NCBI GenBank assembly: GCA_037074705.1
Contig: CM073593.1
Span: forward strand, 107,262,238 to 107,326,237
Length of the DNA stretch: 64,000 nt
Reading direction: 5' to 3'
Source: Zhengitettix transpicula
Lineage: Eukaryota; Arthropoda; Insecta; Orthoptera; Tetrigidae
In this document: positions 12,412 to 30,400 of the stretch, in pieces
Position numbering within the stretch: the first letter of the stretch is position 1
How the letters are laid out: every line of letters begins with the position of its first letter
Notes under the pieces: model-generated
Databases searched by the model: none
What the model was told of the DNA's origin: nothing
What the model saw: the letters and a program-made list of their open reading frames with translations, nothing else
Position numbers and translations under genes: made by a program

Positions 12412-12757
12412 GTTCAATATATTGTTCTGCATAATTGTAGAACGCAACGTTTCGACGACTAAAAGCTCTGTCGTCATCTTCTAGGCGAAGTGTCGGAACC
12501 ATTCTATTGCATATTATATATGTGCTCTACTGAATCATCACGCTTCGAGAGCCAATCAGCGCTCAGTCAACAGCCATGTCAGCATCAGTCAAAAGTCCAG
12601 CCACTCGCCGAGGTACATTATCAATGTTATAGCTGGGTCCCAAGTCTTGCTCAATTGAAAATTCGCCTAGAAGATGACGACAGAGCTTTTAGTCGTCGAA
12701 ACGTTGCGTTCTACAATTATGCAAAACCCGGTTGAGCTCCGAGAACAATATATTGAG
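12412..12757. mobile_element. Foldback element with two outward-facing hammerhead-like ends
   Basis: Inverted arms of about 75 bases flank a spacer of roughly 160 bp; the right arm carries a short insertion (12726-12741). Each arm contains a strong GACGAC/GTCGTC hairpin abutting GAAA and ACGT (plus copy: hairpin 12676-12697, GAAA 12698-12701, ACGT 12701-12704; minus copy ACGT 12447-12450). Helix I is at least CGC/GCG, and GCTCAA (12649-12654) can pair with TTGAGC (12731-12736). The first core box reads CTAGAAGA, one base longer than CUGANGA. Confidence 0.6.
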
Positions 12758-13844
12758 TTCACATACGTCCATAGAAATAAATTAAGAAGAAAAGTAATTA
12801 ACTTTGATTGACAATTAAAAGAGAGCGAAATCTGACTTTATCCTTTAATTACATTTACAATTAGTCGTTATCACGTAGTGTCCAGCTGGTTCCAGCATTC
12901 TTTTCAGTTTTCCAGGCTACACTGTTGCAAACTTTTACACTGTTGGAGTCCACCTTGATAGGCTCCCTCCTCCTTGTCAGCTGTCTGATGTCTGCTCGCC
13001 TTATGATTTGCTTGTCTTTTTTACCGCTTTCTACTTAAACTGCAACTTTACTATTTTCTGCCTGGCTACAGAACGTAAAACTGCTTTTACTTAGCAATAT
13101 TTATGATTTAAATGCTTCCGTGAATGTTTTTACTTTGTCTTAAACTCACAACTTTGCTTAATACGACGGCTAGTCTCTGCTCTCTAAAATCACTTGTTCC
13201 GTGCTCTGAAATGTCCCGCCACCAACTAACTATAACAGTTTTAGCGCGCATACGCCATTTTTGACTTTCCGACAAAGTAACAGAGCTGGGCTCCATTGTC
13301 GCTGTGCAAGCTCATAATAATATTACAATATACGTGTACTGTGACACTCACTACGTGACTGTCGAACGTTGCGACGAAACGTTGTATTTTTTTTGTTTGC
13401 GATTATAAATATTTATTTGTAGCTTTACAAGAGTGGTTTGGTGCTTGTGAGGACTGTGGTGGGACCTCAATGTCGTCGTCCTCCACGCAGGTTACTACGC
13501 ACACGTATTATTTGTAAAAGGACTTGTATTTAGTTTGTTGAAACTTTAGTAACAAGAAGCAAACAGTCAGTATTGGGACAGTTGTCGTAGAAAACTGATC
13601 CTCGAGTGTTGAAACTCCAGATTTAATTAACCATCGGTTTATAAGTGATTAGTCTGCCTCCTACATCGCTCACTTCTTCTTTCTCCTGTAATAATATCTT
13701 TGTTTATATCTCTGATTACCTTTGATGACAGCAACACCTCGTAGCTTATCAAATGATTTTAAATTTCGGTTATTGGCTGTCACACGTCGTGGTGGTTCAA
13801 CACTTGTGCAACTCTGGACGCCATCTTGCTACGGTGGTCACAGG

Positions 13845-14345
13845 CAGGAGCAAAGCTGAGGATCTACCTGCAAGAGCTTTGACCAAGGAAAGGCCTCCGC
13901 AAGCAAAAGGTTGGGTACTTCATTATTTTCCCCCCACCTTGTACACGTCGTGGCCATTACGGGGAAAATCAAGTTTTCCGATTCTAAAGGAGCCGGGGAA
14001 ACGTTTTTGCGGCCTCCAAACCACGACATTTTGCACCACTTTTCACTTTATCGCAAATAGCCAAGGCATGAAGCATTCTAGCGGAAATAAGGTTCAGTGA
14101 TGAATTCTAGAGGATAAAATTCTGCATGTGATGGCGGAGTCGAGGACGCAATTAGGTCGCAGGAAGTGGCAGAAATACTGCGTCAATGTTACATTTTCCG
14201 AAAAGAACGCAGTTTGACGTATGTCTACAAAATGGCGGCCAGGAAAGTAATTAGTCAGGGAGTAAAGGCTGTAGAGGATTTAATTCTGTTTGCACGCACG
14301 GTCAGTGGCAGAATACACGCCATGTTGCTGCGTGATGTCCTGGCA
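13845..14345 (+). repeat. Dispersed repeat R2, copy 1 (left arm of an inverted pair)
   Basis: Shares long blocks with 15545-15840 in the same direction and with 15930-16345 in reverse. Landmarks are GGCCTCCGCAAGCAAAAGG, TCACTTTATCGC.AATAGCCAAG, ATGTGATGGCGGA.TCGAGGAC and AAAATGGCGGCCAGGAAAGT. A short piece is also found at 6795-6870. No coding motif was recognised. Confidence 0.75.
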
Positions 14346-14632
14346 GAGAATATTAACATGTCTAAGAGTGTCCACGGAGCTTTGCGAGGTATTAGGATTC
14401 AGCTCATGAGCTAACACAGAGAATTTTATTTAACAAAACTCCTGTCTGCTGCTCCCCCACGTGGAACAGTTGCGTTGAAATGTTTCTTTATTCGAGGAGC
14501 AGCGTATCTCCATGTGATGTGATGCAGTTAACCTCCGCCACGGCGCATTGTTCACGCGGGGAACAAAGGCCGCGGCTGACAATGGCAGTGGAGGCGGCCA
14601 TTGCTGCGGCTGCCTCACGGTGGCGACGAAAC

Positions 14633-14905
14633 TTGAAAGGGGGGATGCGGAAGGTAGCCAAGGGTTAACTAGGGATCCTACCCGGCATTCGGCTAAAAGT
14701 GATGCAGGGAAAACCATAGAAAAACCTGCATCAGGTAGGTCGGGCATTGGGTACTTGTCCCACGCCCTTCCTCTGGATGGCGGGAGATGGGGTTTGCTGT
14801 GGGGATGCAGCTTTCCCTTCTCCGTGCCTCGACCAGTTTAGGAGGCAGCTGGCCGACTGTTCCAAACTCTTACCGTATGCTCAAGGTCAGGACAGGCCGA
14901 GGTGG
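14633..14905 (+). repeat. Dispersed repeat R1, copy 3 (shorter)
   Basis: Third copy of R1 with the same landmark order but with internal deletions near its start and after GTTCC (about 14860). It follows directly on unrelated sequence, giving one possible 5' boundary near AAAGGGGGGATGCGG. Confidence 0.75.
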
Positions 14906-15319
14906 TGATGTCTCTGGCCTTGTTTCATTTATTAAAATTACAATGAAATATAATAAAAGGAAATTAATTAATGACAGATTAAGAAAACTTTACTATCACG
15001 TTCATGTCAGATGAAGGAAAATGCTCCAAAATTTCTGCCAAAAAAAATATTAATATTAAAATGATGCTGAAAAACCTCAATTAAAATTAAATTGTTTTTT
15101 AAAAATGATAAATTTGTCCGCAAAGTTTGAGTTGCAACACCTCACTAAAATTGAAATGAACTGCAGGTTTCTCTGACGCAAGCAAAACAAACGCCGAGGC
15201 CGTCACGCTGACCTCTGCGCCACAGGGTGTTGGTTACTGTTGTGATAGCCGAGGTTAACAAACGTCACGAAAGGCTGCTTCAACGATGTTTTAGCTTCCT
15301 CTACATGTGAAGTGTTCCT

Positions 15320-15350
15320 CCTCCTCCCCCTCCGTGTGTGTGTGTGGGGG
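15320..15350. repeat. C-rich/TG low-complexity tract
   Basis: CTCCTCC followed by GTGTGTGTGTG and GGGGGGG. Short and without other features. Confidence 0.6.
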
Positions 15351-15544
15351 GGGTGGCTTTTTACAAATTGAAGCAGCAGCAATTGCAGGTTGTGATCAAT
15401 ACTCGGCGCAGTTGACTCTTGCTTCTGCAATTAAGCCTGCTGCGTAATTAACAACCCTGAAGACGCAGCGGACTCGTGCGATTCAAGGCAGGAAAATAAT
15501 TGGACATGTCCAGTGCAGTCCTGGTCATGGGTCGTCAGCCATTA

Positions 15545-15840
15545 TAAACGTTTCTGCGGCCTCAAAACCACGACTTTTCACTTTATCGCCAATAGCCAAG
15601 TCATGAAGCATTGTAGGGAAAATAAGGTCCAGTGATAAATTGTAGGGGGTAGAATTGTGCATGTGATGGCGGACTCGAGGACGAAGTTAGGTCGAGGGAA
15701 GTGGGAGGAAAACAACATTCATTACCTTAGAGACCGCAGTCAGTGTGTCCTACTCCTAGCGCTGATGTCTGCAAAATGGCCGCCAGTGAAGTCATGAAGC
15801 CTGTAGAGGATTTAATTCTCTTTGCAACGCATGACCTGCT
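15545..15840 (+). repeat. Dispersed repeat R2, copy 2
   Basis: Direct copy of the block at 13985-14345, lacking about 35 bases near the AATACTGCGTC region. It ends close to TTTAATTCTCTTTGCAACGC, which is also where the small piece at 6870 ends. Confidence 0.75.
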
Positions 15841-15929
15841 TTTAAAAATCAATTGGCGGAGAATAAAAGTGTCTAAGAGAATCCAGTTTCCTCCTGGCGT
15901 GTACTGGCGGCCATCCTCTCAAACCTTTA

Positions 15930-16345
15930 TTCTTTGACCAATTACTTTCCTGGCGGCCATTTTGGAGACATCAGCGCTAGAAACACGACGAACTGCGGAC
16001 TTTTCGGAAAATGTAAGTTTGACGCGGGATTTCTGCCACTTCCTGCGACCTAATTGCGTCCTCGACTCCGCCATCACATGCAGAATTTCATCCTCTACAA
16101 TTTATCACTGAACCTTATTTTCCATAGAATGCTTCATGCCTTGGCTATTGGCGATAAAGTGAAAAGTGGTGGTTTGGAGGCCGCAGAAACGTTTCCTTGA
16201 GGCCTTTAGAATCGGAAAACTTGGTTTTTCCAGTATTGGCCACGACGTGTGCAAGGTGGGGGGGGGGGGGAAATATTGAAGTACTCGACCTTTTGCTTGC
16301 GGAGGCCTTTCCTTGGACAAAGACAGTCGGTTCCTCAGCTTTGCT
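15930..16345 (-). repeat. Dispersed repeat R2, inverted copy
   Basis: Reverse complement of 13845-14250. A run of 13 G at about 16258-16270 interrupts it. It ends about 120 bp before the first visible TRIM9 exon, so it lies in the preceding TRIM9 intron. Confidence 0.75.
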
Positions 16346-16462
16346 CCTGTGTGGATGTGACAATCCACACATTGCACGCTGTTTCTTGTGGAAGTTAAGT
16401 AATTGTTTAATTTTGTAATCCATTTCCTTGGCTTTAACGTGTTTCCTTCTTTCTTTTTCCAG

Positions 16463-23334
<6,872 letters not shown>

Positions 23335-23728
23335 GCGACTACGCAGATATTTATTATAATTTAACATATGTCGTCCAACCCTGTCCATGACTCCCGTACA
23401 GTAAACTGTGAATAACTTTGTATTGTGTCTCTTGCTGAAGAGGTTATCATTGTTTGTTGTTAAATACACTCTTACACTTTATTCCTCTGTACCAAGAGCG
23501 GTTCTTCCACCTTGTTCCTCTTCCCCGTGACTGCAGGCAGCTGCGATTAGAAATAGTCCTCGTTATTCAAGTTGAAAACCTCGAGGAATTACCATCAGTG
23601 GACACTCTGGAAGGTCGACATTGCCCGCCTGGGCCAAAACTTATCGGACTTGACGCACACAGCAATTCAACTTTTTGTTTACGAAGATGTTGGCTTCTTG
23701 ACAGAACAACTTCATTTTGTACAATTTG

Positions 23729-23772
23729 AAAGACCTGATGAAGGAACAAACACGTACCGAAACGTTGTCGCA
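23729..23772 (+). ncRNA. Hammerhead-ribozyme-like motif downstream of TRIM9
   Basis: CTGATGA at 23735-23741, GAAA at 23759-23762, ACGT at 23762-23765, H17 = T23766. GAC (23732-23734) pairs with GTC (23767-23769) as a short helix I. Helix II is limited to GG/CC. It shares flanking sequence (ATTTTGTACAATTT) with the foldback at 21918-22427, so it is a single arm of the same family. It lies about 400 bp after the TRIM9 stop codon and could be in its 3' UTR. Confidence 0.45.
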
Positions 23773-23944
23773 TCACTTCAAGTTCCGTTGTAAATAAAAT
23801 TATTAGTGAGATGGGATTGAAACTAACGACGCCGCCGTACTCACAGTAACCACCCAAAGTTGCTTAATTAACGAGGACAGTGAGGACCACGAGTGTGTGA
23901 CGTCGTTGCGCCAAGACCTGACCTGCGACTTCATCATCCTGCAC

Positions 23945-24620
23945 CTGTAACTAGCTGGTGCCCGGCGTTGCCCGGGGTGTCGTAGATTCTGCGTTATTTT
24001 TACGTAACTCAACTCGACCCCTACCCCTAAATGTTTTCACCTCCCATTCCCAAGGAGGTTAAACACATTGACCCTCAAACAGTTTCATTTGCTCCTCTCC
24101 CATGTTGTAAGGGGGGTAAAACTCAGACTCAAGTACAGAATGTTTCCACCCCTGTGTGGGCGTTGACATTTTACAAACAACATCGGTAGAGATATTATAC
24201 ACGTCATTGACCTCAACAATTATTTATTCCTCGCAAATATCGACCTGTTAGGAAAATTTTACCCCCGTGTGGCACCTGGAGGTTAAATGGCCAATTGAAT
24301 GCCATAATTAAACTCGGCTACATCCGTAAAACTGGATTTGACTCCATCCTCGATTGTATTAGCGTTATTTTCTTGTAACACGCGTCCATCCCCAACCCTT
24401 AGGGGCTGAAATTATAATCAGATAACATCGGTAGAAACACTATCAATCTCTTTGAACCCTTAAAATATTTACCAGACACCCACATATCGGCTGAATATTT
24501 TCACCCCCGCTCCTGGGGGGTTGGTGGACGAGTCTCACCCCGACAGTGTGTAGATTTGTATAAGGAACATTCACACAAATATACACACATACAAACACGC
24601 GGTTTAAATAAAAATGGGGA
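23945..24620 (+). repeat. Dispersed repeat starting with GCCCGGCGTTGCCCGGGG
   Basis: Starts near TAACTAGCTGGTGCCCGG and runs through several C-rich blocks typical of decayed dispersed repeats. The block AACATCGGTAGA occurs twice (about 24180 and 24425) and again near 3946, showing internal duplication. The CCCGGCGTTGCCCGGG motif is common in arthropod repeats; I cannot assign a class from memory with confidence. Confidence 0.55.
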
Positions 24621-27474
24621 ATCTCTCTAAAGCCGTGCAATGGCGGGCGGAGTCACGATTAGACGATAGTAAATAGCAAATTGCCAATTATGCTGAATTT
24701 CAACCCCCATGCAGTGTGTTCATTAAACCGGAGTATTTCATTACTTAATAATAGAGCTGAAACGTCAACGTATGAAAATTACATGTGTACTTTTTTATTA
24801 AAAACCACTAAACTATTGAACGTGAATCTTGTTAATGGCATTAGCCAAAAGCTTCTAATTCACGTTCAACGCAAGAGTGATTTTTAATAAAATGGGATGA
24901 CAAATTAGCACCTGAATATAATTAACACACACACACACATTCATATTATGTATATTTTTTGTGTCAACAGATACCTTAACAAACTATAAATCAAATTACT
25001 CTTTAAACCCATACAAAACCAAATTAAGTTCAGTTAACGCAAGACAGAAGTCGTCCAGGTTACAAACGTCGTCCCACGACGGTAGAAACAAATAAAACAC
25101 GAATCCCCCGTATTCACGTTTTGGTTGTGGATTAAAATATATTTGGGAAAACAAATACAAAATGTGAGTCTTTTATTATTTTTAATTTTTTGGTTATGGA
25201 TTAAGATATATGTGGGAAAATTCAATCATTTTATTGAATATCTGGTAATTTACATTTTTCATGAAGCAATATAATAAGTATTTTGTAAATTTACTCTCTT
25301 CTAAAACCAAACTCAAGTTCACGAAATTGAAATTTCGACTCGGATGACGGTGTGTCAAAAATCTTTTACATCATCTTTGTACTCACAGATACATAAATAA
25401 AATGAAAACACAAAATAATATTACCACTTATTTAGTTGGACTTTGTTCTAGTTAAGCTAAAGTCCAATGTAATATTTACAAGATTTTATTTTTATTAACA
25501 ATAAATTTGGTATTTAATGGTTATTTTAAATTGAATAGGCGATGAAATAATCAGATTCGTATGAAAGAGTTTGAGGAAAATCCAGGTACTTAGGAGCATT
25601 CAAGATATTTAGAACGTACGACCGAACGAGTTTCCTGAACACAAATTTTATCGTGTTTCTGTCACACACAAAATATTGACGCACATTTTCGTGGCGTCGT
25701 GAAAGGGAATCTGATCGACTGTGACGTCACATATTTTCTTACGTTCAGCTTAATTTTGGAACAGAATAGTATTGGTAAAAATATGTTTACACAGCCATTT
25801 GGTTCAAATTAAATGATCTAGAAATGTATTTTGAGTAGTTTATCTGTAATTCTCCCAACAGAACAATATCTTTCAATAAATGCATATTAAGTAACAAGAT
25901 TTAGAAAAGTCCGGCAAAGTTTAGACAGCAAGTGTTTCCCTGTTAACGCCTTTTCATCACAATTTAAATGAATCGGTACATACATAAAATCGCATTTCTA
26001 ATACAATTTTGAGAAAACCTTAACAAGACAAAACAATAAGTGCACTGAAAATGTAGGATTAAAAATTTGATACAAATCATAATTTCGTATATTGAAGCTT
26101 ATTATTTTGTCCTCTAATATTAAAATAAATACAGAGCATGATATTGATTATGTTTGATTTTCAATGTGGCCTGCACATTATGCGATTAAAATACGTAATG
26201 TAATGCAGCAAATATTTCTAAACCTACAATCATTTGGTGAAATTTTCAACAACCATGCAGTATTATCCAATCATATTTAAACACTTTCAAATGTTACTTT
26301 AATAGTCATAAACAATAATTTAACACCTCGTGAGCGGGCATTTGCACGTTTGGGGCACTTTACATTGTTTATTAAAAAGAACAAAGTAAATAAAGGCAAA
26401 TCAGTGTAAATATATGTGCAGAGATGTACATAGGTAAATATAGCACATACATAAACAAATCATGGAGATACAGATCCTAGAAAAATACAAACCATCAAGC
26501 ACATTACAAGAACTATAAAGAACATTGTATTTGATTGAAAATAGAAACCACTTGTGATCTAATTTTGGAGTAAGGTAATATGAAATATCTATGGAGAGAG
26601 GATAAAACTAAGGTTTATAAACGTGATCAAATTATACAGTTCATTTAATATAGAAAAAAAACTTTGTGATTATTGGAATAGCTCCCAACACAGTATAGTA
26701 AAATTAAGTATAACATATTTATTCTGGAGCTACATAGTAGTTCTACTTTAAATACAATATTTTACAATTAAACACACATTTTTCTTAGTTCTGTCTCTAA
26801 TATACTTTGACCAACCGCTGAATCAGTTATTTGCAGTCATTTAAAAAAGAATTACATGTATAATTTAACGTACACAATTATAATACCAGCCCTTTTATAC
26901 CAGACCTGAACCTAAATTTCAATTAAAGTTACGACTCGCAACTATGAGCAAAAACTAACGGAAACAAAAATCTATGCGTTAATTGTTGATTTATACAGTC
27001 CATCCTATGTTTATATGTATGTGCACTGTCCAATTACAATAATTTGCAAGATTGTTTCCAATGTCAGGTTTGTATATTATGCTCACAGTTAGGTATACTA
27101 AGAAAAGAAAATTTTAGGCAAGTTGGTAGGCAATGAAAGGTAACATTAGTTTGCATAATGCAGGATGGAAATATAAAATCCAGCATAACCAAATTATTTT
27201 TCCTATACTGTTCCTATTTAAATGACAAAGGCTCACTGATCCAAGGAACACAAACATTTTTTTATTCCAGGCCATGCCAACAAAAGGATTATTAATAATA
27301 GGAGGAGGAAAATATTGACGAGTGTACGATTCTACCCGTTTGTTTAGTTCAGTTCCTCCCACATCTGACAGACTCACCATGCATTACTAACAAATGAAGT
27401 ATAAAAAACGTTATACATTTTAGCACACTAAATTGCAAGATCCTCTTCCGAAGTGTGCGTCGTCACAATTTATT
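24621..27474. other. AT-rich tail-to-tail gap, probable striatin 3' UTR
   Basis: From here the sequence becomes very AT-rich and poor in CpG. No exon or repeat class was recognised. The part nearest 27475 is probably the 3' UTR of striatin on the minus strand, but I cannot place its poly(A) site because AATAAA-like words are too frequent. A short CA array is at about 24926-24939. Confidence 0.5.
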
Positions 27475-30400
27475 TCACACGAACACCTTGGCCAAAGCGT
27501 CTGCACCTGCACTGGCGATGTATGGCCGTGAAGGATGGAATGCAACATCAAATATACTTTCATCAAATTTTTTGCGATGTGCAGTTATTTCTTGAACACA
27601 AGTCTTGTTCTCCACATTCCATAAGCGAATGCTACAATCGTGACCTAAAAAATGTGGCAAAATATGAATAAACTATAACTGTAAAAATTACATTAGATGA
27701 TCAAATAGTAATATGCAACTGGCGACGAGAACACAACATGTACAATAATTAAATCTACTCTGGCTGGAGAGATTATTGTGACCACCTCATCAGAGCACCA
27801 GCAAAAATTCTACACATCTTCAAAAAGAAATAATTTCTCCTGCTTTGTGTTTATATTGCTCTGGTCCTATATAGTTAATTTGCTGCAAAATGTCAGTGGT
27901 CATAATAATATAGCCAGTCAATGTATTTGTAGCCAAAAAATCTTATGATAAATAAAAGTAAATGTGTGTGTGTGTGTGTGCATGTTCTGTACAGACTGTT
28001 CAACACATGGAGCAATTTCAGCCAAACTTGGTACACACAACTTACAATAAAGACAAATAACAACCCCTCCCCATTCCCTTCCCACCATGTTACATGTCTG
28101 AATTAAACTCTGCCAGTCCTGTGAACCAGGATTTCACATTATTGTTATGTTACCTTGGGGGCATTTTCCCTATGCTCTTGGCCACTAATGAAACATAAGC
28201 ATTTGTATTTCTTACCATTTAACTTAATATAAATATTTTTAAAAAAATAGTTTTTGTACTTCACTTATTACAGTGGGTTAATAAAACATAAAACTTACTT
28301 CCTGACAGAAGATACAGGCCATTGGGATCAACAGCAAGACTAGTCACTGAATCCAAGTGTGCTACCATTGAATGAACCAGCTTTCCAGTTGTATTATCAA
28401 AAAAGCGAATATGGCGATCCTCATGAGCGGTAATAATCAATGGAAGCAGTGGATGAGCCACAACACAATTAATCTATAAAAAATAAATTCTTTATCTAGC
28501 AGTAAAATCATTTTCAAAACCTTTATATTAAACATAATTTATTATACAATCTTAAATTTGCTATTAACAAAACCAAGCATTCCCAAGGACTACCTTTTTT
28601 GACTCCAAGACTTGAGGAAAGAACCCAGAGAAATATAGTTAGTTATACCAGATGCTCTGGATATTGTTTTATTTGATTTTAAATATTTCAAAATTGTTGT
28701 CTTTGCTTGAAGATGAAGTTTTCATACAAATCTTATTTTGTGATAATTGATATTTACTACAGATGTTTTGGATGTATAATGTAGTGGCAAACGGGTCTTG
28801 CAGTCAGAAATAAAAATTGAATCGTAAACTAAATTAAAAACTATGGGCCTCTTCTGAATTTTTTTATTGTTCACGTTTCCCTCATTACTAATTTGGTTAT
28901 TTTCAACAACTACCACCCCAATTTACAATTTACTTTTGCGTTTGAAGTTCTTGATGTCAATTTACCCACTAAAAATTCATGATTATTTTCTAATTGGTAT
29001 AAGAAACCTACTTTCTCCTTAATCATCCACCAAATCAGTTTTGACCATACTATCGGATGCCAAAGAATTATTTGCCCAATAATAGTAACAATTTATAAAA
29101 ATTATGAAAGTAGTCAAAAAAATCTTAAACTCACTGGGCTAGTTTCTAGACGTATTAATTGATTGCCAGTCTCCAAGTCATAGACAATGCAATGAGCTGA
29201 GCTGTATGCTGCGACCATATGATTGGGCTCATCTCTGATAAAATCTACAGAAGTCGGAGCACCGTCTGAAAAGCATATCATCATTGTGTGTTGTGAGCGA
29301 TGTTCCAAAATTATATCACAACAATCTACTTAAAAATATGGAGTTATTTAGAACACATTAAGATTATATTTTAATACTAATACAAATAGAACTATAACTA
29401 TTAACATATATCTTATCAAACAACACAAAAAAATATTTGAAGTGATCAAATATATGAATTAAATTGGATAAAAGTGTAATTTTGATACATATTGATTATA
29501 GCCAATACAAATATAAGAGAAAACATCATGGTGACATTTAATTGCATACAGAAACAAATACTAATATGACTAAATAATCAGAAATAATGTTTTTATATCA
29601 TATTATAAATAAACTAACAAACCTTGTTCAGAAGAGTAATTGGAAAGTAGTGGTATCTTGCTAGTTGGTGACCACAGTTTGACAGTGCCATCTGCAGAGC
29701 ATGAAAGTAATTGGAGCTGTTGGCTATGAATACTCAGTCCCCATACAGCGTCAGTATGACCTTCCATACTGCCAGTTAGAACGCCAGGATCTTGTTTTTT
29801 TTTTGAAAAAAAAAAAGAAAAAGAAAAACTAGTTTTAGTAAATACATAAATTTAATTGTGTTTTGCAGGTATAGTTATAATTATCTGACTTCAATTGAAT
29901 TATAAATGAATAAACCAACCAATTTGTCTGAACATGTGATGCAGAGGTTTGCATCCCCCAATGACCGTGAGAGCTTAAGCTCCTTGTAGGGCCACCCAAT
30001 CCAGACAGGTTGAAGGGTAAGGGACAGACCAATATTTTGTAGAGAAATTTCTAAAGGAAAGTACTAACTAGTCTTTGACCTACATAAAATTGTGCTAGTA
30101 TCTGAATCCCCTGCGACATAGCACAACTACACTGATTAATTATATAAATAAATAGGCAAATAACAGACAAAAATAAGAATGCACATAAATACCACACAAT
30201 GGTTCTGCAATTCTTGTTGCTTTCATCAGGTAATTAAAAAATAATAATAATGACTCACCACACAAAGCAGCAGAGCTTTTGAGTTTGTTTGGATTGTCAT
30301 TCTTATGGATTAGGTGTTTCTTTAATCACCAAATGAAAGCAACAAGCACCACAGCTTTAGAGTTTGTCACCTGATTTGTATGACATTTCGTTCTTATAGC

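Larger units (their letters stand above)
1..16462. other. Repeat-rich stretch without a recognisable gene
   Basis: I found no exon that I can assign to a protein family here. It lies upstream of, or inside an early intron of, TRIM9; the RING and B-box exons of TRIM9, which should precede the first visible exon, are not recognisable. The stretch is relatively rich in CpG and consists largely of dispersed repeats, foldbacks, a tandem duplication and microsatellites, listed separately. Open frames in it are short, lack family motifs and often read across repeat copies shared with other places in the window. Confidence 0.6.

Noticed and set aside
1..16462. RING and B-box exons of TRIM9
   Set aside because: No Cys/His-spaced zinc-binding pattern could be found on the plus strand here; they probably lie before the window.
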